64,000 bases of DNA from Mercurialis annua (GCF_937616625.2 NC_065570.1:27096147-27160146); one strand, 5' to 3'. Positions 34,215-48,700 are shown, counted from the first letter of the stretch. The notes: generated from the letters alone by a model not told the origin. Made by a program: numbers and translations.

Positions 34215-34993
34215 TGATAACGTAGCACATCTAGTAGGGGCGAAGCAACCTCGCCAGGAACGAACATCACTAAGTCAAGCATTTCACCGACCCGGTAACA
34301 ATGTCCGACCTTCTTGAAATCATAGAGCACATGACTTGGGGGGTCACCAGATCGATGGGAATTCAAACATCATCCGAGACAATCATGCCTGATAAGGTCG
34401 GACTAAGAATTCTATCCGGGCTCTCAGTTATATTCAAACTCAGACCTAGGCCGAGCTCCGAGTTCATAAGCCCGAAAGACCGGACCATCTGGTCCGAGCT
34501 CCGAGCCACTCTCAGATACAAGAACCATGATAACTTGACTCCCAAGTTATCCGGGCTTCAAGGCTTGACCGGGCTCCGAGGTCCTGCCCAGGAGCGCTCA
34601 CTCGTGTACCAGATCCTGGGACCACAGAAGATCTTCTGACAGGTACGTGAGGAATGTTCTTTCTGACACATCTAACAACCCGTGCCTCCCGCAGGGATAT
34701 TCTACCCCGTCAGCATAACTGATTTCTGGGACCACTGGGCTCATAGCCTTCCAGCAAGGCAGGTTTGTCCTTAAACCCTAACTATAAATAGAGGGTTTAA
34801 GGACAAACCCTAGGTAATTTTCTCTTTTCTACTCTAAGCACTCTCCTTTTCTCTTCTTCTTCTTTCTCTACCTCAAAACCTTACTTGAGCGTCGGAGTGA
34901 ACGTCCGGTGACCCCCACCGGAGTTCCTTCTAACCTCTGTTTGCTTGTGGTGTGCAGGTCGGTAAAGCTCGGATTCAGTTTGGTGATTTATCA
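34215..34993 (+). repeat. Element 2, 3' LTR
   Basis: A 779-bp direct repeat of 23129-23907. Differences cluster near 34657-34664. The TATA-enclosing inverted repeat is intact at 34762-34809. Confidence 0.95.
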
Positions 34994-37900
34994 GTTACAA
35001 AACAAATCCAAGCGTTTTACCTTTTTAGCAATTTAAGCCAAACGTTTACAAACGTTGCGAAACAAATCCAAGCGTTTCACCTTTTTTGCAATTTAAGCCA
35101 AACGTTTACAAACGTCACGAAACAAAACGAAACATTTCACCTTTTTAGCGATTTAAGCCAAACGTTTACTGATGTTACGAAAAAAATTCAAGCTTTTCCA
35201 CCTTTTTAGAAATTTAGGCCAAACGTTTACAAACGTTTCGAAACAAATCCAAATGTTTCACCTTTTTAGCAATTTAAGCCAAACGTTTACAAACGGTCTG
35301 AAAGAAATCAAACGTTTCACCTTTTTAGTGATTTAAGCCAAACGTTTACAAACGTTACGAAACAAATCCAAACGTTTCACACTTTAAGCGATTGAAGCCA
35401 AACGTTTACGAACGTTACGAAACAAATCAAAGTGTTTCACCTTTTTAGCAATTTAAGCCAAATGTATACGAACGTTATGAAATAAATAAAAGCGTTTCAC
35501 TTTTTTAGCAATTTAAGCCAAACGTTTACACAGATTACGAAACAAATCCAAAAGTTTCACCTTTTTAGCAATTTATGCCAAACGTTTACAAACGATACAA
35601 AACAAATCCAAAAATTTCACCTTTTTAGCGATTTAAGCCAAACGTTTACAAACGTTACAAAACAAATCAAAACGTTTCACCTTTTTACCGATTTAAGCCA
35701 AACGTTTACAAACGTCACGAAATAAATCCAAACGTTTCCTTTATTAATCGATTTAAGCCAAACGTTTACAAACGGTACGAAACAAATCCAAACGTTTCCC
35801 CTTTTTAGCGATTTAAGCCAAACGTTTACAAACAGTACGAAACAAAACAAAAGGTTTAAAATTTTACGAAAAAAATCCAAACGTTTCACTTTTTTAGCGA
35901 TTTAAGCCAAACCTTTACAGACGTTACCAAAAAAAACCAAACGTTTCACCTTTTTAGCAATTTAAGCCAAACGTTTACAAACGTTACGATTCAAAACCAA
36001 GCGTTTCATCTTTTTAGCAATTTAAGCCAAACGCTTACAAACGTTACGAAACAAATCAAAGCGTTTCACCTTTTTAGCAATTAAAGCCAAACGTTTACAC
36101 AGGTTACGAAACAAATCCAAAAGTTTCACCTTTTTAGCAATTTATGCCAAACCTTTATAAACGATACAATACAAATCCAAACATTTCACCTTTTTAGCGA
36201 TTTAAGCCAAACGTTTAGAAACGTTACGAAATAAATCAAAATGTTTCACCTTTTTAGCAATTTAAGCCATACGTTTACAAACGTTACGAAAGAAATCCAA
36301 ACGTTTCATCTTTTAAGCGATTTAAGCCAAACGTTTACAAACGTTACGAAACAAATCCAAACGTTTCACCTTTTTAGCGATTTAAGCCAAACATTTACAA
36401 ACATTACGAAACAAAACAAAACAGTTAAAACGTTACGAAACAAATCCAAACGTTTCACCTTTTTAGCGATTTAAGCCAAACATTTACAAACATTACGAAA
36501 CAAAACAAAACAGTTAAAACGTTACGAAACAAATCCAAACGTTGCACATTTTTAGCGATTTAAGCCAAACCTTTACAGTCGTTACGTAACAAAACCAAGC
36601 GTTTCACCATTTTAACAATTTAAGCCAACCGTTTACACACGTAACAAAACAAAAACCAAGCGTTTCACCTTTTTAGCAATTTAAGCCAAACGTTTACAAA
36701 CGTAACGAAACAAATCCAAGCGTTTCACGTTTTTAGCAATTTAAGCCAAACGTTTACAAACGTTACAAAACAAATCCAAGCGTTTCACTGTTTGAGAAAT
36801 TTAAGCCAAGAGTTTATAAATGTTACGAAACAAATCCAAAGATTTCACCTTTTTAGCAATTTAAGCAAAACGTTTACAAAGGTTACGAAACAAATCCAAA
36901 CGTTTCACCTTTTTAGCGATTTAAGCTAAACGTTTACAAACGCTACGAAACAAATCCAAACGTTTCACCTTTTTAGCAATGTAAGTCAAACGTTTACAAA
37001 AGTTACGAAACAAATCGAAGCGTTTCACCTTTTTAGCAATTTAAGCCAAACGTTTACAAACATTACGAAACCAATCCAAGTGTTTCACCTCTTTAGCAAT
37101 TTAAGCCAAACGTTTACAAACAGTACGAAAAAAATCCAAACGTTTCACTTTTTTAGCGATTTAAACCAAACGTTTACAAAGGTTACGAAATAAATCCAAG
37201 CGTTTCACCTTTTTAGCAAATTAAGCCAAACGTTAACAAACGTTACGAATCAAATCCAAGCGTTTCACCTTTTTAGAAATTTAAGCCAAACATTTACAAA
37301 TGTTAGGAAACAAGTCCAAGCGTTTCACCTTATTAGAAATTTAAACCAAACGTTTAAAACGTTACGAATCAAATCCAAGCGTTTCACCTTTTTAGAAATT
37401 TAAGCCAAACATTTACAAATGTTAGGAAACAAGTCTAAGCGTTTCACCTTATTAGAAATTTAAACCAAACGTTTAAAACGTTACGAAACAAATTCAAACG
37501 TTCCACCTTTTTAGCGATTTAAGCCAAACGTTTACAAAAGTTACGAAACTAATCCAAACGTCTCACTTTATTAGCGATTAAACTCAAACGTTTACAAAAG
37601 TTACGAAACAAATCCAAACGTTTCACATTTTTAGCAATTTATGCCAAACATTTACATACGTAACGATTCAAAACCAAGCGTTTCACCTTTTTAGCAATTT
37701 AATCCAAACGTTTATAAATGTTACGAAACAAATCAAAGCGTATCACCTTTTTAGCAATTTAAGCCAAACGTTTACACAAGTTATAAAACAAATCGAAAAG
37801 TTTCACCTTTTTAGCAATTTATGCCAAACATTTACAAACGATACAATACAAATCCAAACATTTCACCTTTTTAGCGATTTAAGCCAGACGTTTACAAACG

Positions 37901-40900
37901 TTATGAAACAAATCAAAACGTTTCACCTTTTTAGCGATTTAAACCAAAACTTTACAAACGTTACGAAATAAATCCAAACGTTTATTCTTTTAAGCGATTT
38001 AAGCCAAACGTTTACAAACATTACGAATCAAATCCAAACGTTTTGCCTTTTTAGCGATTTAAGCCAAACGTTTACAAACATTACGAAACAAAACAAAACA
38101 TTTAAAACATTATGAAACAAATCCAAACATTACACATTTTTAGCTATTTAAGCCAAACCTTTACAGACGTTACGAAACAAAACCAAACGTTTCACCTTTT
38201 TAGAAATTTAAGCCAAACGTTACGAAACAAAAACCAAGCGTTTCACCTTTTTAGCAATTTAAGCCAAATGTTTACAAACGTAACGAAACAAATCCAAGCG
38301 TTTCACGTTTTTAGCAATTTAAGCCAAACGTTTACAAACGTTACGAAACAAATCCAAGCATTTCACCGGTTTAGAAATTTAAGCCAAGCGTTTAAAAACG
38401 TTACGAAACAAATCCAAAGATTTCACCTTTTTAGCAATTTAAGACAAACGTTTACAAACGGTACGAAACAAATCCAAACGTTTCACCTTTTTAGCGATTT
38501 AAGCCAAACGTTTACAAAAGATACGAAACAAATCCAAACGTTTCGCCTTTTTAGCGATTTAAGCCAAACGTTTACAAAAGTTACGAAACAAATCCAAACG
38601 TTTCACTTTATTAGCGATTGAAGCCAAACATTTACAAAAGTTACGAAACAAATCCAAACGTTTCACATTTTTAGCAATTTAAGCCAAACATTTACAACCG
38701 TTATGAAACAAAACCAAGCGTTTCACCTCTTTAGTAATTTAAGCCAAACGTTTACAAACTTTACGAAACAAATTTAAACTTTTCCACCATTTTAGATTTT
38801 TAAGCCAAACGTTTACAAACGTTACGAAACAAATGCAAACGTTTCACCTTTTTAGCAATTTAAGCCAAACATTTACAAACAGTCTGAAACAAATCCAAAC
38901 GTTTCACCTTTTTAGCGATATAAGCCAAACGTTTACAAATGTTACGAAACAAATCCAAACGTTTCACACTTTTAGCGATTGAAGCCAAACGTTTACGAAC
39001 GTTACGAAACAATTCAAAGCGTTTCACCTTTTTAGCAATTTAAGCCAAACATATACAAACATTACGAAACATATCAAAGCGTTTCACCTTTTTAGCAATT
39101 TAAGCCAAACGTTTACACAGGTTACGAAACAAATCCAAAAGTTTCACCTTCTTAGCAATTTATGCCAAATGTTTACAAACGATATAAAACAAATCCAAAC
39201 ATTTCACCTTTTTAGCAATTTAAGCCAAACATTTACAAACGTTACGAAATAAATCCAAACGTTTCATCTTTTAAGCGATTTAAGCCAAACGTTTACAAAT
39301 GTTACGAAACAAATTTAAACGTTTCCCCTTTTTAGCGATTTAACCCAAACGTTTACAAACATTTCGAAACAAAACAAACAATTTAAAGCGTTACAAAAAA
39401 AATCCAAATGTTTCACATTTTTAACGGTTTAAGTCATACGTTTACTAACATTACAAAACAAAACCAAGCGTTTCACCTTTTTAGCAATTTATGTCAAACG
39501 TTTACAAAGGTTACGAAACAAATCCAAGCGTTTCACCTTTTTAGAAATTTAAGCCAAACGTTTATAAACGTTACGAAACAAATCCAAACGTTACAAAATA
39601 AATCCCAACATTTCACCTTTTTAGCGATTTATGCCAAACGTTTACAAAGGTTACAAAAACAAATCCAAATTTTTCACCATTTTAGCAATTTAAGCCAAAC
39701 GTTTACACACGTTACGAAACAGATCCAAGCATTTCACCTTTTAGCAATTTAAGCCAAACGTTTACAAACGTTTCGAAACAAATCCAAGAGTTTCACCTTT
39801 TTAGCGATTTAAGCCAAACGTTTACAAACGTTACGAAATAAATCCAAACGTTTCACCTTTTTAGCGATTTAAGCGAAACGTTTACAAACATTACGAAACA
39901 AATCCAAACGTTTTACCTTTTAGCGATTGAAGCCAAACGTTTACAAACGTTACGAAACAAATCCAAACGTTTCACCTTTTTGGCGATTTAAGCCAAACGT
40001 TTACAAACGTTACAAAACAAATCCAAGCGTTTCACCTTTTTAGCAATTTAAGCCATACGTTTACTAACGTTACAGAACTAAACCAAACGTTTCACATTTT
40101 TAGTAATTTAAGCCAAACGTTTACGAACACTCAAAACAAATCCAAACGTTTCGCCTTTTTAGCGATTGAACCCAAACATTACAAATGTTACGAAACAAAT
40201 CCAAACGTTTCATCTTTTTAGCGATTTAAGCCAAACGTTTACAAACATTACGAAACAAAACCAAACCTTTAACCTTTTTAGCGATTTGAGCCAAACGTTT
40301 ACAAACATTACAAAACAAAAACAAACGCTTAAAACGTCACGAAACAAACGTTATAAAACAAATTGAAACGTTTACAAACGTTACGAAACAAAACCAAATG
40401 TTTCACCTTTTTAGCGATTTAAGTCAAACGTTTACAAACGTTTACAAAAGTTATGAAACAAAACCAAACGTTTCACCTTTTTAGCGATTTAAGCGAAACG
40501 TTTACAAACATTACGAAACAAAACGAAACGTTTAAAACTTTACGAAACAAACAATCTGAAACAAATCACAACGTTTACAAACGTTACGAAACAAAGCCAA
40601 ACGTCTCATCTTTTTAGGGATATAAGCAAAACATTTACAAACGTTACGAAATAAAACCAAACGTTTGACCTTTTTAGCGATTTAAGACATACGTTTACAA
40701 ACGTTACGAAACAAATCCAAATGTTTCACTTTTTTAGCGATTTAAGCTAAACGTTTACAAACGTTACGAAAGAAATCCAAACGTTTCACATTTTTAGTGA
40801 TTTAAGCCAAACGTTTACAAACGTTACGAAACAAAACCAAACGTTTAAAACGTTACGAAACAAATCCAAAAGTATAAAAACGTTACGAAACAAAACCAAA

Positions 40901-42806
40901 CGTTTAAAACGTTACGAAACAAATCCAAAAGTTTACAAATGTTATAAAACAACACCAAACATTTTGTTGTTTTAGCGATTTAAGCGAAATGTTTATAAAC
41001 GTTGCGAAACAAACTCAAACGTTTAAAAACGTTACAAAACAATTCCAAACGTTTCACATTTTTATTTATTTAAGCCAAACGTTAACAAACGTTACGGAAC
41101 AGATCCAAACGTTTCGAAACAAATCCAAACATTTATAATGTCACGAAAGAAATCTAACCGTTTCACCTTTTTAGCGATTTAAGCCGAACGTTTACAAAGG
41201 TTACGAAAAAAAACCAAACGTTTCCTCTTTTTAGCGATTTAAGCCAAACATTTACAAACGTTACAAAACAAATCCAAACGTTTCATTTTTTTAGCGATTT
41301 AAGCCAACGTTTACAAACATTACGAAACAAATCCAAACGTTTCACCTTTTTAGCAATTTAAGCCAACAAATCCAAGTGTTTCACCTTTTTAGCAATTTAA
41401 ACCAAACATTTAAAACGTTACGAAACAAATCCAAATGTTTCACATTTTTAGCAATTTAAGCCAAAAGTTTACAAACGTTTCGAAACAAATCGAAATGTTT
41501 CACTTTTTTAGCAAATTAAGCCAAACGTTTACAAACTTTACAAAACAAATCCAAACGTTTCACCTTTTTTGCGATTTAAGCCAAACGTTTACAAACGTTA
41601 TGAAACAAATCCAAACGTTTCACCTTTATAGCGATTTAAGCCAAAGTTTTACAAACGTAACGAAACAAATCCAAATATTTCACCTTTTTAGCGATTTAAG
41701 CCAAACTTTTACAAAGGTTAGGAAACAAATCCAAACGTGACACCTTTTTAGCAATTAAAGCAAAACGTTTACAAACGTTAGAAACAAATCCAAACGTTTC
41801 ACCTTTTTAGCTATATAAGCCAAACGTTTACAAAGGTTATGAAACAAAAACAAACGTTTCACCTTTTTAGCGATATAAGCCAAACCTTTACAAAGGTTAC
41901 GAAACAAATCCAAACGTGTTACCTCTTTAGCAATTTAAGCTAAACGTTTACAAACATTACAAAACCAATCCAAACGTTTCACCTTTTTAGCAATTTAAGC
42001 CAAATGTTTACAAACGTTACGAAACAAATATAAACGTTTCACATTTTTAGCGATTTAAGCCGAACGTTTACAATCGTTATGAAACAAAACCAAACGTTTA
42101 AAATGTTACGAAACAAATCCAAATGTTTCACCTTTTTAGCAAATTAAGCCAAACGTTTATAAACATTAACAAATCCAAGCGTTTCACCTTTTTAGCAATT
42201 TAAGCCAAACGTTTACAAACTTTACGAAATTTCAAACGTTTCCCCTTTTTAGTAAGCCAAACGTTTACAAATGTTACAAAACAAATCCAAACGTTCCACC
42301 ATTTTAGCGATTTATGCCAAAAGTTTACAAACGTTACGAATCAAATCCAAACATTTTGCCTTTTTAGAAATTTAAGCCAAACGTTTACAAACGTTACGAA
42401 ACAAATCCAATCATTTCACCTTTTTAGCGATTTAAGTCAAACACTTACAAACGTTACGAAACAAAACTAAACAATTAAAACATTACAAAACAAATCCAAA
42501 TGTTTCACATTTTTAGCGATTTTAGCCAAACCCTTACAAACGTTACGAAACAAACCAAGCATTTCACCTTTCTAGCAGTTTAAGCCAAACGTTGACAAAC
42601 GTTATTTAAGAAATCCAAGCGTTTCACCTCTTTAGCAATTTAAGCCAAACGTTTACAAACGTTCTGAAACAAATTCAAGCGTTTCACCTTTTTAGTAATT
42701 TAAGCCAAACGTTTACAAACTTTACAAAATAAATCCAAGTGTTTCACCTTTTTAACAATTTAAGCCAAACGTTTAGAAACGTTATAAAACAAATCCAAAC
42801 GTTTCA
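34994..42806. repeat. 60-bp satellite array, block C
   Basis: The array resumes at the duplicated GTTAC with the monomer order seen from about 18178, then matches it for about 2.5 kb, with extra units near 37260-37500. Beyond about 40100 monomers become irregular: lengths vary, partial units and short AAACGTTTAAAACGTTACG runs appear, and monomer identity falls. This suggests the less homogenised edge of the array. No gene is seen. Confidence 0.96.
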
Positions 42807-43435
42807 AACAGTAAATGTGATAGACAAGATATAAGTTGAGAAAAGATTAGTTGATAAGGAACAAAGTGTCAGACAATGATAGAAAGGAGTGAGAAATGAC
42901 AAGAACCAGTTAAGAAAGGAAAGTGATAATTACAGACGATAGTAAAGATCATAACGGCAAGTTATGATTACGAGAGAAAATATTCATAGGAATACGCATA
43001 AAGTAAGTAATTCATTAAGATAAAATTGGCACGTCGTGACCATTCATGTATAAAGGAGACGAGTAGCAACCCTATGGCTACTAAGAATGAAATGATGAAA
43101 CGAGAAAACATTAGATAATGATTAGTGACAGCTAGGTGGCAATGATGTAAGGACTATGACATCAAAAATACGTCCAAGGGCCATTCTATCTCGGAAAAGA
43201 TAACAGATGAGACGAAGATACCAGTAGGAAAATTTTCAACGATGTAACACAAAGCAACTATCAAGAGTTGAATAGACAATCGATTAGCAACAAGTATGAA
43301 GTTATAGATGTGCACGGAAAACTAAGAGTTAAGAAAAAAAAAGCTACGATTGACGCGTAGTAATGGACGTCAAGGAAACTATAAGAACAATTTAAGATCA
43401 CAACAAGTTTTATGACAATTCGAGGACGAATTTTT

Positions 43436-43450
43436 ATAAGGGGGGAAGAA
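43436..43450 (+). other. Element 3 polypurine tract
   Basis: ATAAGGGGGGAAGAA lies directly before TGTAATACCCC, the LTR start, and fixes the plus-strand orientation. Confidence 0.8.
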
Positions 43451-45778
43451 TGTAATACCCCAAAATATTTAATTATCTAATTGGACCACGTGTCCAGTTT
43501 TGAGTCGCAGTAGTGACGATATCAAAAAGTTTTCCGATAAATAAGTTTTAGTAGGTCGGTTTTGGAAAGGATTTTATGCGAGGAATTTAATAATATATTT
43601 CAATTCAAAAGTTGGAATTGGAATTAAAAGGAAAAGTGTCGAGAAAAGCTCAAAATAAAGTACATGGACCAAAGTGGTAATTTAGCCACTTTGTGTCGAA
43701 AATGGAAATTTGTAGGTTTTGACGGAAAAGTTTTAATATCGAGTTTCGTATTATTTATTGGATATAAATAATACGTATACGTTATAATTAAAGTGTTAAA
43801 CGATTTAGCTATGGACTATATCGTATAAAAGAAAAGTTTGAAAGATAATTTGTAATAAACAAAAAGAACAAGGATCAAAGTGGCACTTTAGCTGGATTAT
43901 ATAAGAAATGAAAGATTGAATTAGAGAAGCAGAGAAGGATCGAGAGAATTGGAAGGTTATCGCCGATTACGATCGTTTCGCCGCCGTTTCGCCGTTCGAC
44001 GTCCGAATCGAGTAATTTTCGCGGCGATTTCTTCATAATCGAATCCTCTATCGATCCTAAGCCTCGTTTCAAGGTAAATTTTTGAGAATTTTGGTTAAAA
44101 TTCGATATATATGGGCTGTTTTAAAAAAATAATGATTAGATATCGAATTTAACGCTTTTGAAGTTTTTATAGCGTTTTAATGAAAACCGAGATGCGGGTT
44201 TTGTATAGTTGAATGTATAGCACGTCGGGATGGCTGAAAAGCCCCGGAAAACGACTTTCCGGGGGCTGTCAAGGGTGTGCGTTCGCACACATTGAGTCTG
44301 CGTTCGCACACTCCTTGAATTTTAAGGTGTGCGTTCGCACACTCATTGTGTGCGTTCGTAGACTACCCGAAACTTGTCAGATTCAAAATTCCAACGGTCA
44401 GTTTATAGATTTGCCTCTTAGGAACGCCTCTGTCAAATTTCATCTTGATCCAACGGTTCAATTGGGAGAGATCGTCGTTTTACTAAATAGTGTCAATGCG
44501 CAGGCAGCACCTGCGCATTGTCCTAAAAACTCCTTGAAACTTCATCGGAATGAAACTAAACCCTAAAATTTGAAAGTATCATACGTATAGGAATACGAGA
44601 TTCACGTCTAATCATTAAATGTTAATTATTTATCAGACGTGACAGCGAGCAGAGAGGTCAGTAGACGTGGGATAGCGAGAGCATATCATTTCATCGACCA
44701 CGTTATTGATTGGATTGTGGTCACTGTGAGTTGCACTTTACTTTCGTGTATTTTATATATCAAAGTTATTTTATATAGATATATATATTGTTTATATGCA
44801 TCGCATAATATATGATTTGATTAAATGTTATATGTTTCTATCAAGTTTATATATGAGAACTAGTATGCGATCCGAAGAAACTAGCTACCTATTGGGTGTC
44901 AATAGGCTGTGTGATCACCAGTATTGAGTCAGTCTAGTGTGTTTGCATCTGAAAAATGATTTGATATGTATGGCATGATTTGAATATCAGATAATGATTT
45001 GATACGAGTGAGCACTCGGTTACGGTGTAACCTGGAGTCCCCATATCTAGTGGGTTGGACCCACCAGTGAGTTGGACTCACAACTTGAGATATATGATTG
45101 GGTTGAACGATATATGATTATTCGAGAGTTGTGTCGCATGCTAGGATATTAGTTTCGTACGGATCAAATACCTGTTTATATGTTTTATATTATTGTTTTC
45201 TTGAGATGCAATGCTATGTTTTTATAATAATAGCGTTAGTAAGTGCGAACTCACTCAATATTTTCTCAAATACTGACCCCTCACCTTTGATGTCTTTCAG
45301 GTGCTTAGTATGTGGACCTAGCTAGATGCCAATTTTGAAGTCCAGAAGTCAGCTGTGTATGCATAGTTTCTGACTTCTATGAATGCTGCAATAGTGGTTC
45401 CGTGTTGACAGAGTCGTAGCATAGACAGCAGTACATTTTGAGTGTACATATTACGTGTTGTCTTGTTTATATTTTTGTAGGCTACGTGTATTATATGTGG
45501 TTCACGGCCCCAAATACCGGTGACATGTTCTGAGACACTAACTGATGTATATAGTACCGCGAGGCCAGTTTGTACGGGGTACGGTAACTAGAGCCCGCGA
45601 GGTTAACGGAACAGTTAGTGTAAATGTTTATATATATATATGTTCGTTGCTTTCGTTGTTTAATGTATTTATTATTATTTGCGAAAAATTAATAGTGAAA
45701 TGAGGCTTGCTACGGGTTCCGGAGCTACCACTCTCGTTCCCTAGTGCCGGTTGCGGCTCAATATATTGGGTCGTGACA
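43451..45778 (+). repeat. Element 3, 3' LTR (2328 bp)
   Basis: It starts TGTAATACCCC and ends GGGTCGTGACA. It contains no credible ORF; short frames near 43875 and 44213 look random. A hairpin and a repeated GTGTGCGTTCGCACAC motif lie near 44241-44360. AT-rich runs such as ATATATATATTG occur near 44780 and 45635. Confidence 0.8.
44241..44362. repeat. Hairpin and four copies of a GTGCG/CGCAC motif in element 3 LTR
   Basis: GCCCCGGAAA and TTTCCGGGGGC at 44241-44267 can pair around a five-base loop. Then TGTGCGTTCGCACA-like words follow at about 44275, 44298, 44327 and 44347 (the second and fourth imperfect). Each full copy is itself an inverted repeat, TGTGCG-TT-CGCACA. Confidence 0.7.
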
Positions 45779-48700
45779 GTTATGAAATAAATCCAAATGT
45801 TTCACCTTTTTAGCAATTTAAGCCAAACGTTTCCAAACGTTACGAAGCAGATCCAAGCGTTTCACCTTTTTAGCAATTTAAGCCAAACGTTTACAAACGT
45901 TACGAAACAAATCCAAACGTTTCACCTTTTTAGTGATTGACGCTAAACGTTTACAAACGTTACGAAACAAATCCAAACGTTTCAAAACAAATCCAAACGT
46001 TTCAAAACAAATCCAAACGTTTAAAACGTTACGAAGCGAATTCAAATGTTTCACCTTTTTAGCGATTTAAGCCAAACGTTTACAAACGTTACGAAACAAA
46101 GCCAAACGTTTACAAACGTTACGAAACAAAGCCAAATGGTTACAAACGTTACGAAACAAATCCAACTGTTTCACCATTAGAGCAATTTAAGCCAAACGTT
46201 AAGGAACAAAACCAAACATTTCACCTTTTCAGCGATTGAAGCCAAACTTTTACAAACGTTACGAAACAAATCCACGCGTTTCACCTTTTTCGCAATTTAA
46301 GCCAAACGTTTACTAACGTTACAGAATAAAACCAAACGTTCCCCTTTTTAGCGATTGAACCCAAACGTTTACAAACATTACGAAACAAATCCAAACATTT
46401 CATCTTTTTAGCGATTTAAGCCAAACGTTTACAAACATTACGAAAGAAAACCAAACATTTCACCTTTTTAGCGATTTAAGCCAAACGTTTACAAACGTTA
46501 CGAAATAAAACCAAACGTTTAAAACATTTCGTAACAAACATTACAAAACAAATCGAAACATTTACAAACTTTACGAAACAAAACCAAACGTTTAACTTTT
46601 TTAGCGATTTAAGACAAACGTTTACAAACATTAAGAAACAAAACCAAACATTTCCCCTTTTTAGCGATTTAAGCCAAACATTTACAAACATTACGAAACA
46701 AAACCAAAGGTTTAAAACATTACGAAACAAATCCAAATGTTTACAAACGTTATGAAACAAAACCAAATGTCTCACCTTGTTAGGGATTTAAGCCAAACAT
46801 ATACAAACGTTACAAAATAAATCCAAACGTTTCATCTTTTAATCGATTTAAGCCAAACATTTAAAAACGTTATGAAACAAATCCAAACGTTTCCCCTTTT
46901 TAGCGATTTAAGCCAATTGTTTACAAACATTACGAAACAAAACAAAACATTTAAAGCGTTACGCAACAAATCCAAACGTTTCACATTTTTAGCGATTTAT
47001 GCCAAACCTTTACAGACGTTACGAAACAAAACCAAACGTTTCAGCTTTTTAGCCATTTAAACCAAACGTTTACAAACTTTACGAAACAAAAACCAAGCGT
47101 TTCACCTTTTTAGCAATTTAAGCCAAACGCTTACAAACGTAACAAAACAAATCCAAGAGTTTCATGTTTTTAGCAATTTAAGCCAAACATTTACAAACGT
47201 TACGAAACAAATCCAAGCGTTTCACCATTTTAGAAATTTAAGCCAAGCTTTTACAAACGTTATGAAACAAATCCAAAGATTTCACCTTTTTAGCAATTTA
47301 AGCCAAACGTTTACAAAGGTTATGAAACAAATCCAAATGTTTCACCTTTTTAGCGATTTAAGCCAAACGTTTACAAACTTTACGAAACAAATCAAAACGT
47401 TTCACCTTTTTAGTAATGTAAGTCAAACGTTTACAAAAGTTACGAAACAAATCCAAGCGTTTCACCTTTTTAGCAATTTAAGCCAAACGTTTACAAACGT
47501 TACGAAACCAATCCAAGCGTTTCACCTTTTTAGCAATTCAAGCCAAACGTTTACAAACATTACGAAAAAAAATCCAAACGTTTCACTTTTTTAGCGATTT
47601 AAACCAAACGTTTACAAAGGTTACGAAACAAATCCAAGCGTTTCACCTTTTTAGAAAATTAAGCCAAACGTTAACAAACATTACGAAACAAATCCAAGCG
47701 TTTCACCTTTTTAGAAATTTAAGCCAAACGTTTACAAACGTTAGTAACAAATCCAAGCGTTTCACCTTTTTAGAAATTTAAACCAAACATTTAAAACGTT
47801 ACGAAACAAATCCAAATGTTTCACCTTTTTAGCGATTTAAGCCAAACGTTTACAAAAGTTACGAAACAAATCCAAATGTTTTCCTTTATTAGCAATTGAA
47901 GCCAAACGTTTACAAAAGTTACGAAACAAATCCAATCGTTTCACATTTTTAGCAATTTATGCCAAAAAATTACAAACTTTACGATTCAAAACCAAGCGTT
48001 TCACCTTTTTAGCAATTTAAGCCAAACGTTTACAAACGTTACGAAACAAATCAAAGCGTTTTACCTTTTTAGCAATTTAAGCCAAACGTTTACACAGGTT
48101 ACGAAACAAATCCAAAACTTTCACCTTTTTAGCAATTTATGCCAAACGTTTACAAACGATACAAAACAAATCCAAACATTTCACCTTTTTAGCGATTTAA
48201 GCCAAACGTTTACAAACGTTATGAAACAAATCAAAACGTTTCACCTTTTTAGCGATTTAAGCCAAACGTTTACAAACATTACGAAATAAATCCAAAAGTT
48301 TCATCTTTTAAACGATTTAAGACAAAGCTTTACATACGGTACGAAACAAATCCAAACGTTTCACCTTTTTAGCGATTTAAGCCAAGCATTTACAAACATT
48401 ACGAAACAAAACAAAACATTCAAAACGTTACGAAACAAATTCAAACGTTGCACATTTTTAGCGATTTAAGCCAAACCCTTACAGACGTTATGAAAGAAAA
48501 CCAAACGTTTCACCTTTTTAGCAATTTAAGCCAAACATTTACAAACGCTACGAAACAAAAATCAAGCGTTTCACCTTTTTAGCAATTTAAGCCAAATGTT
48601 TACAAACGTAACGAAACAAATCTAAGCGTTTCACGTTTTTAGCAATTTAAGCCAAACGTTTACAAACGTTACGAAACAAATCCAAGCATTTCACCGTTTT

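Larger units (their letters stand above)
23129..34993 (+). mobile_element. Element 2: complete Tat-lineage Ty3/gypsy retrotransposon
   Basis: Two 779-bp LTRs (TGATAACG...TGATTTATCA) enclose 11.9 kb, flanked by the 5-bp duplication GTTAC at 23124-23128 and 34994-34998. Order on the plus strand: primer binding site, gag-protease-pol, a hairpin, an 18-bp minisatellite, an antisense spliced gene, polypurine tract, LTR. The satellite right of the element resumes as in the stretch starting near 18178, so it landed in a third copy of that higher-order unit. LTRs differ at about 13 positions by eye. Pol carries a deletion, two stops and a frameshift, so this copy should not be able to move unaided. 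Confidence 0.95.
42807..45778 (+). mobile_element. Truncated Ty3/gypsy element 3: 3' end plus one LTR
   Basis: About 640 bases of non-coding internal 3' sequence lead to TTCGAGGACGAATTTTTATA and a polypurine tract, followed by a 2.3-kb LTR beginning TGTAATACCCC and ending GTCGTGACA. The GAGGACGAATTT word before the purine tract and long TGTAA..CCCC LTRs are typical of Tekay/Del-type chromoviruses. No 5' LTR, gag or pol is present, and the left junction is inside the element, so most of it was deleted after insertion. The segment lies inside satellite on both sides. Confidence 0.75.

Noticed and set aside
43875..44566. ORFs in the element 3 LTR
   Set aside because: They are short, lie in a non-coding LTR and cover the inverted repeats; no domain is seen.
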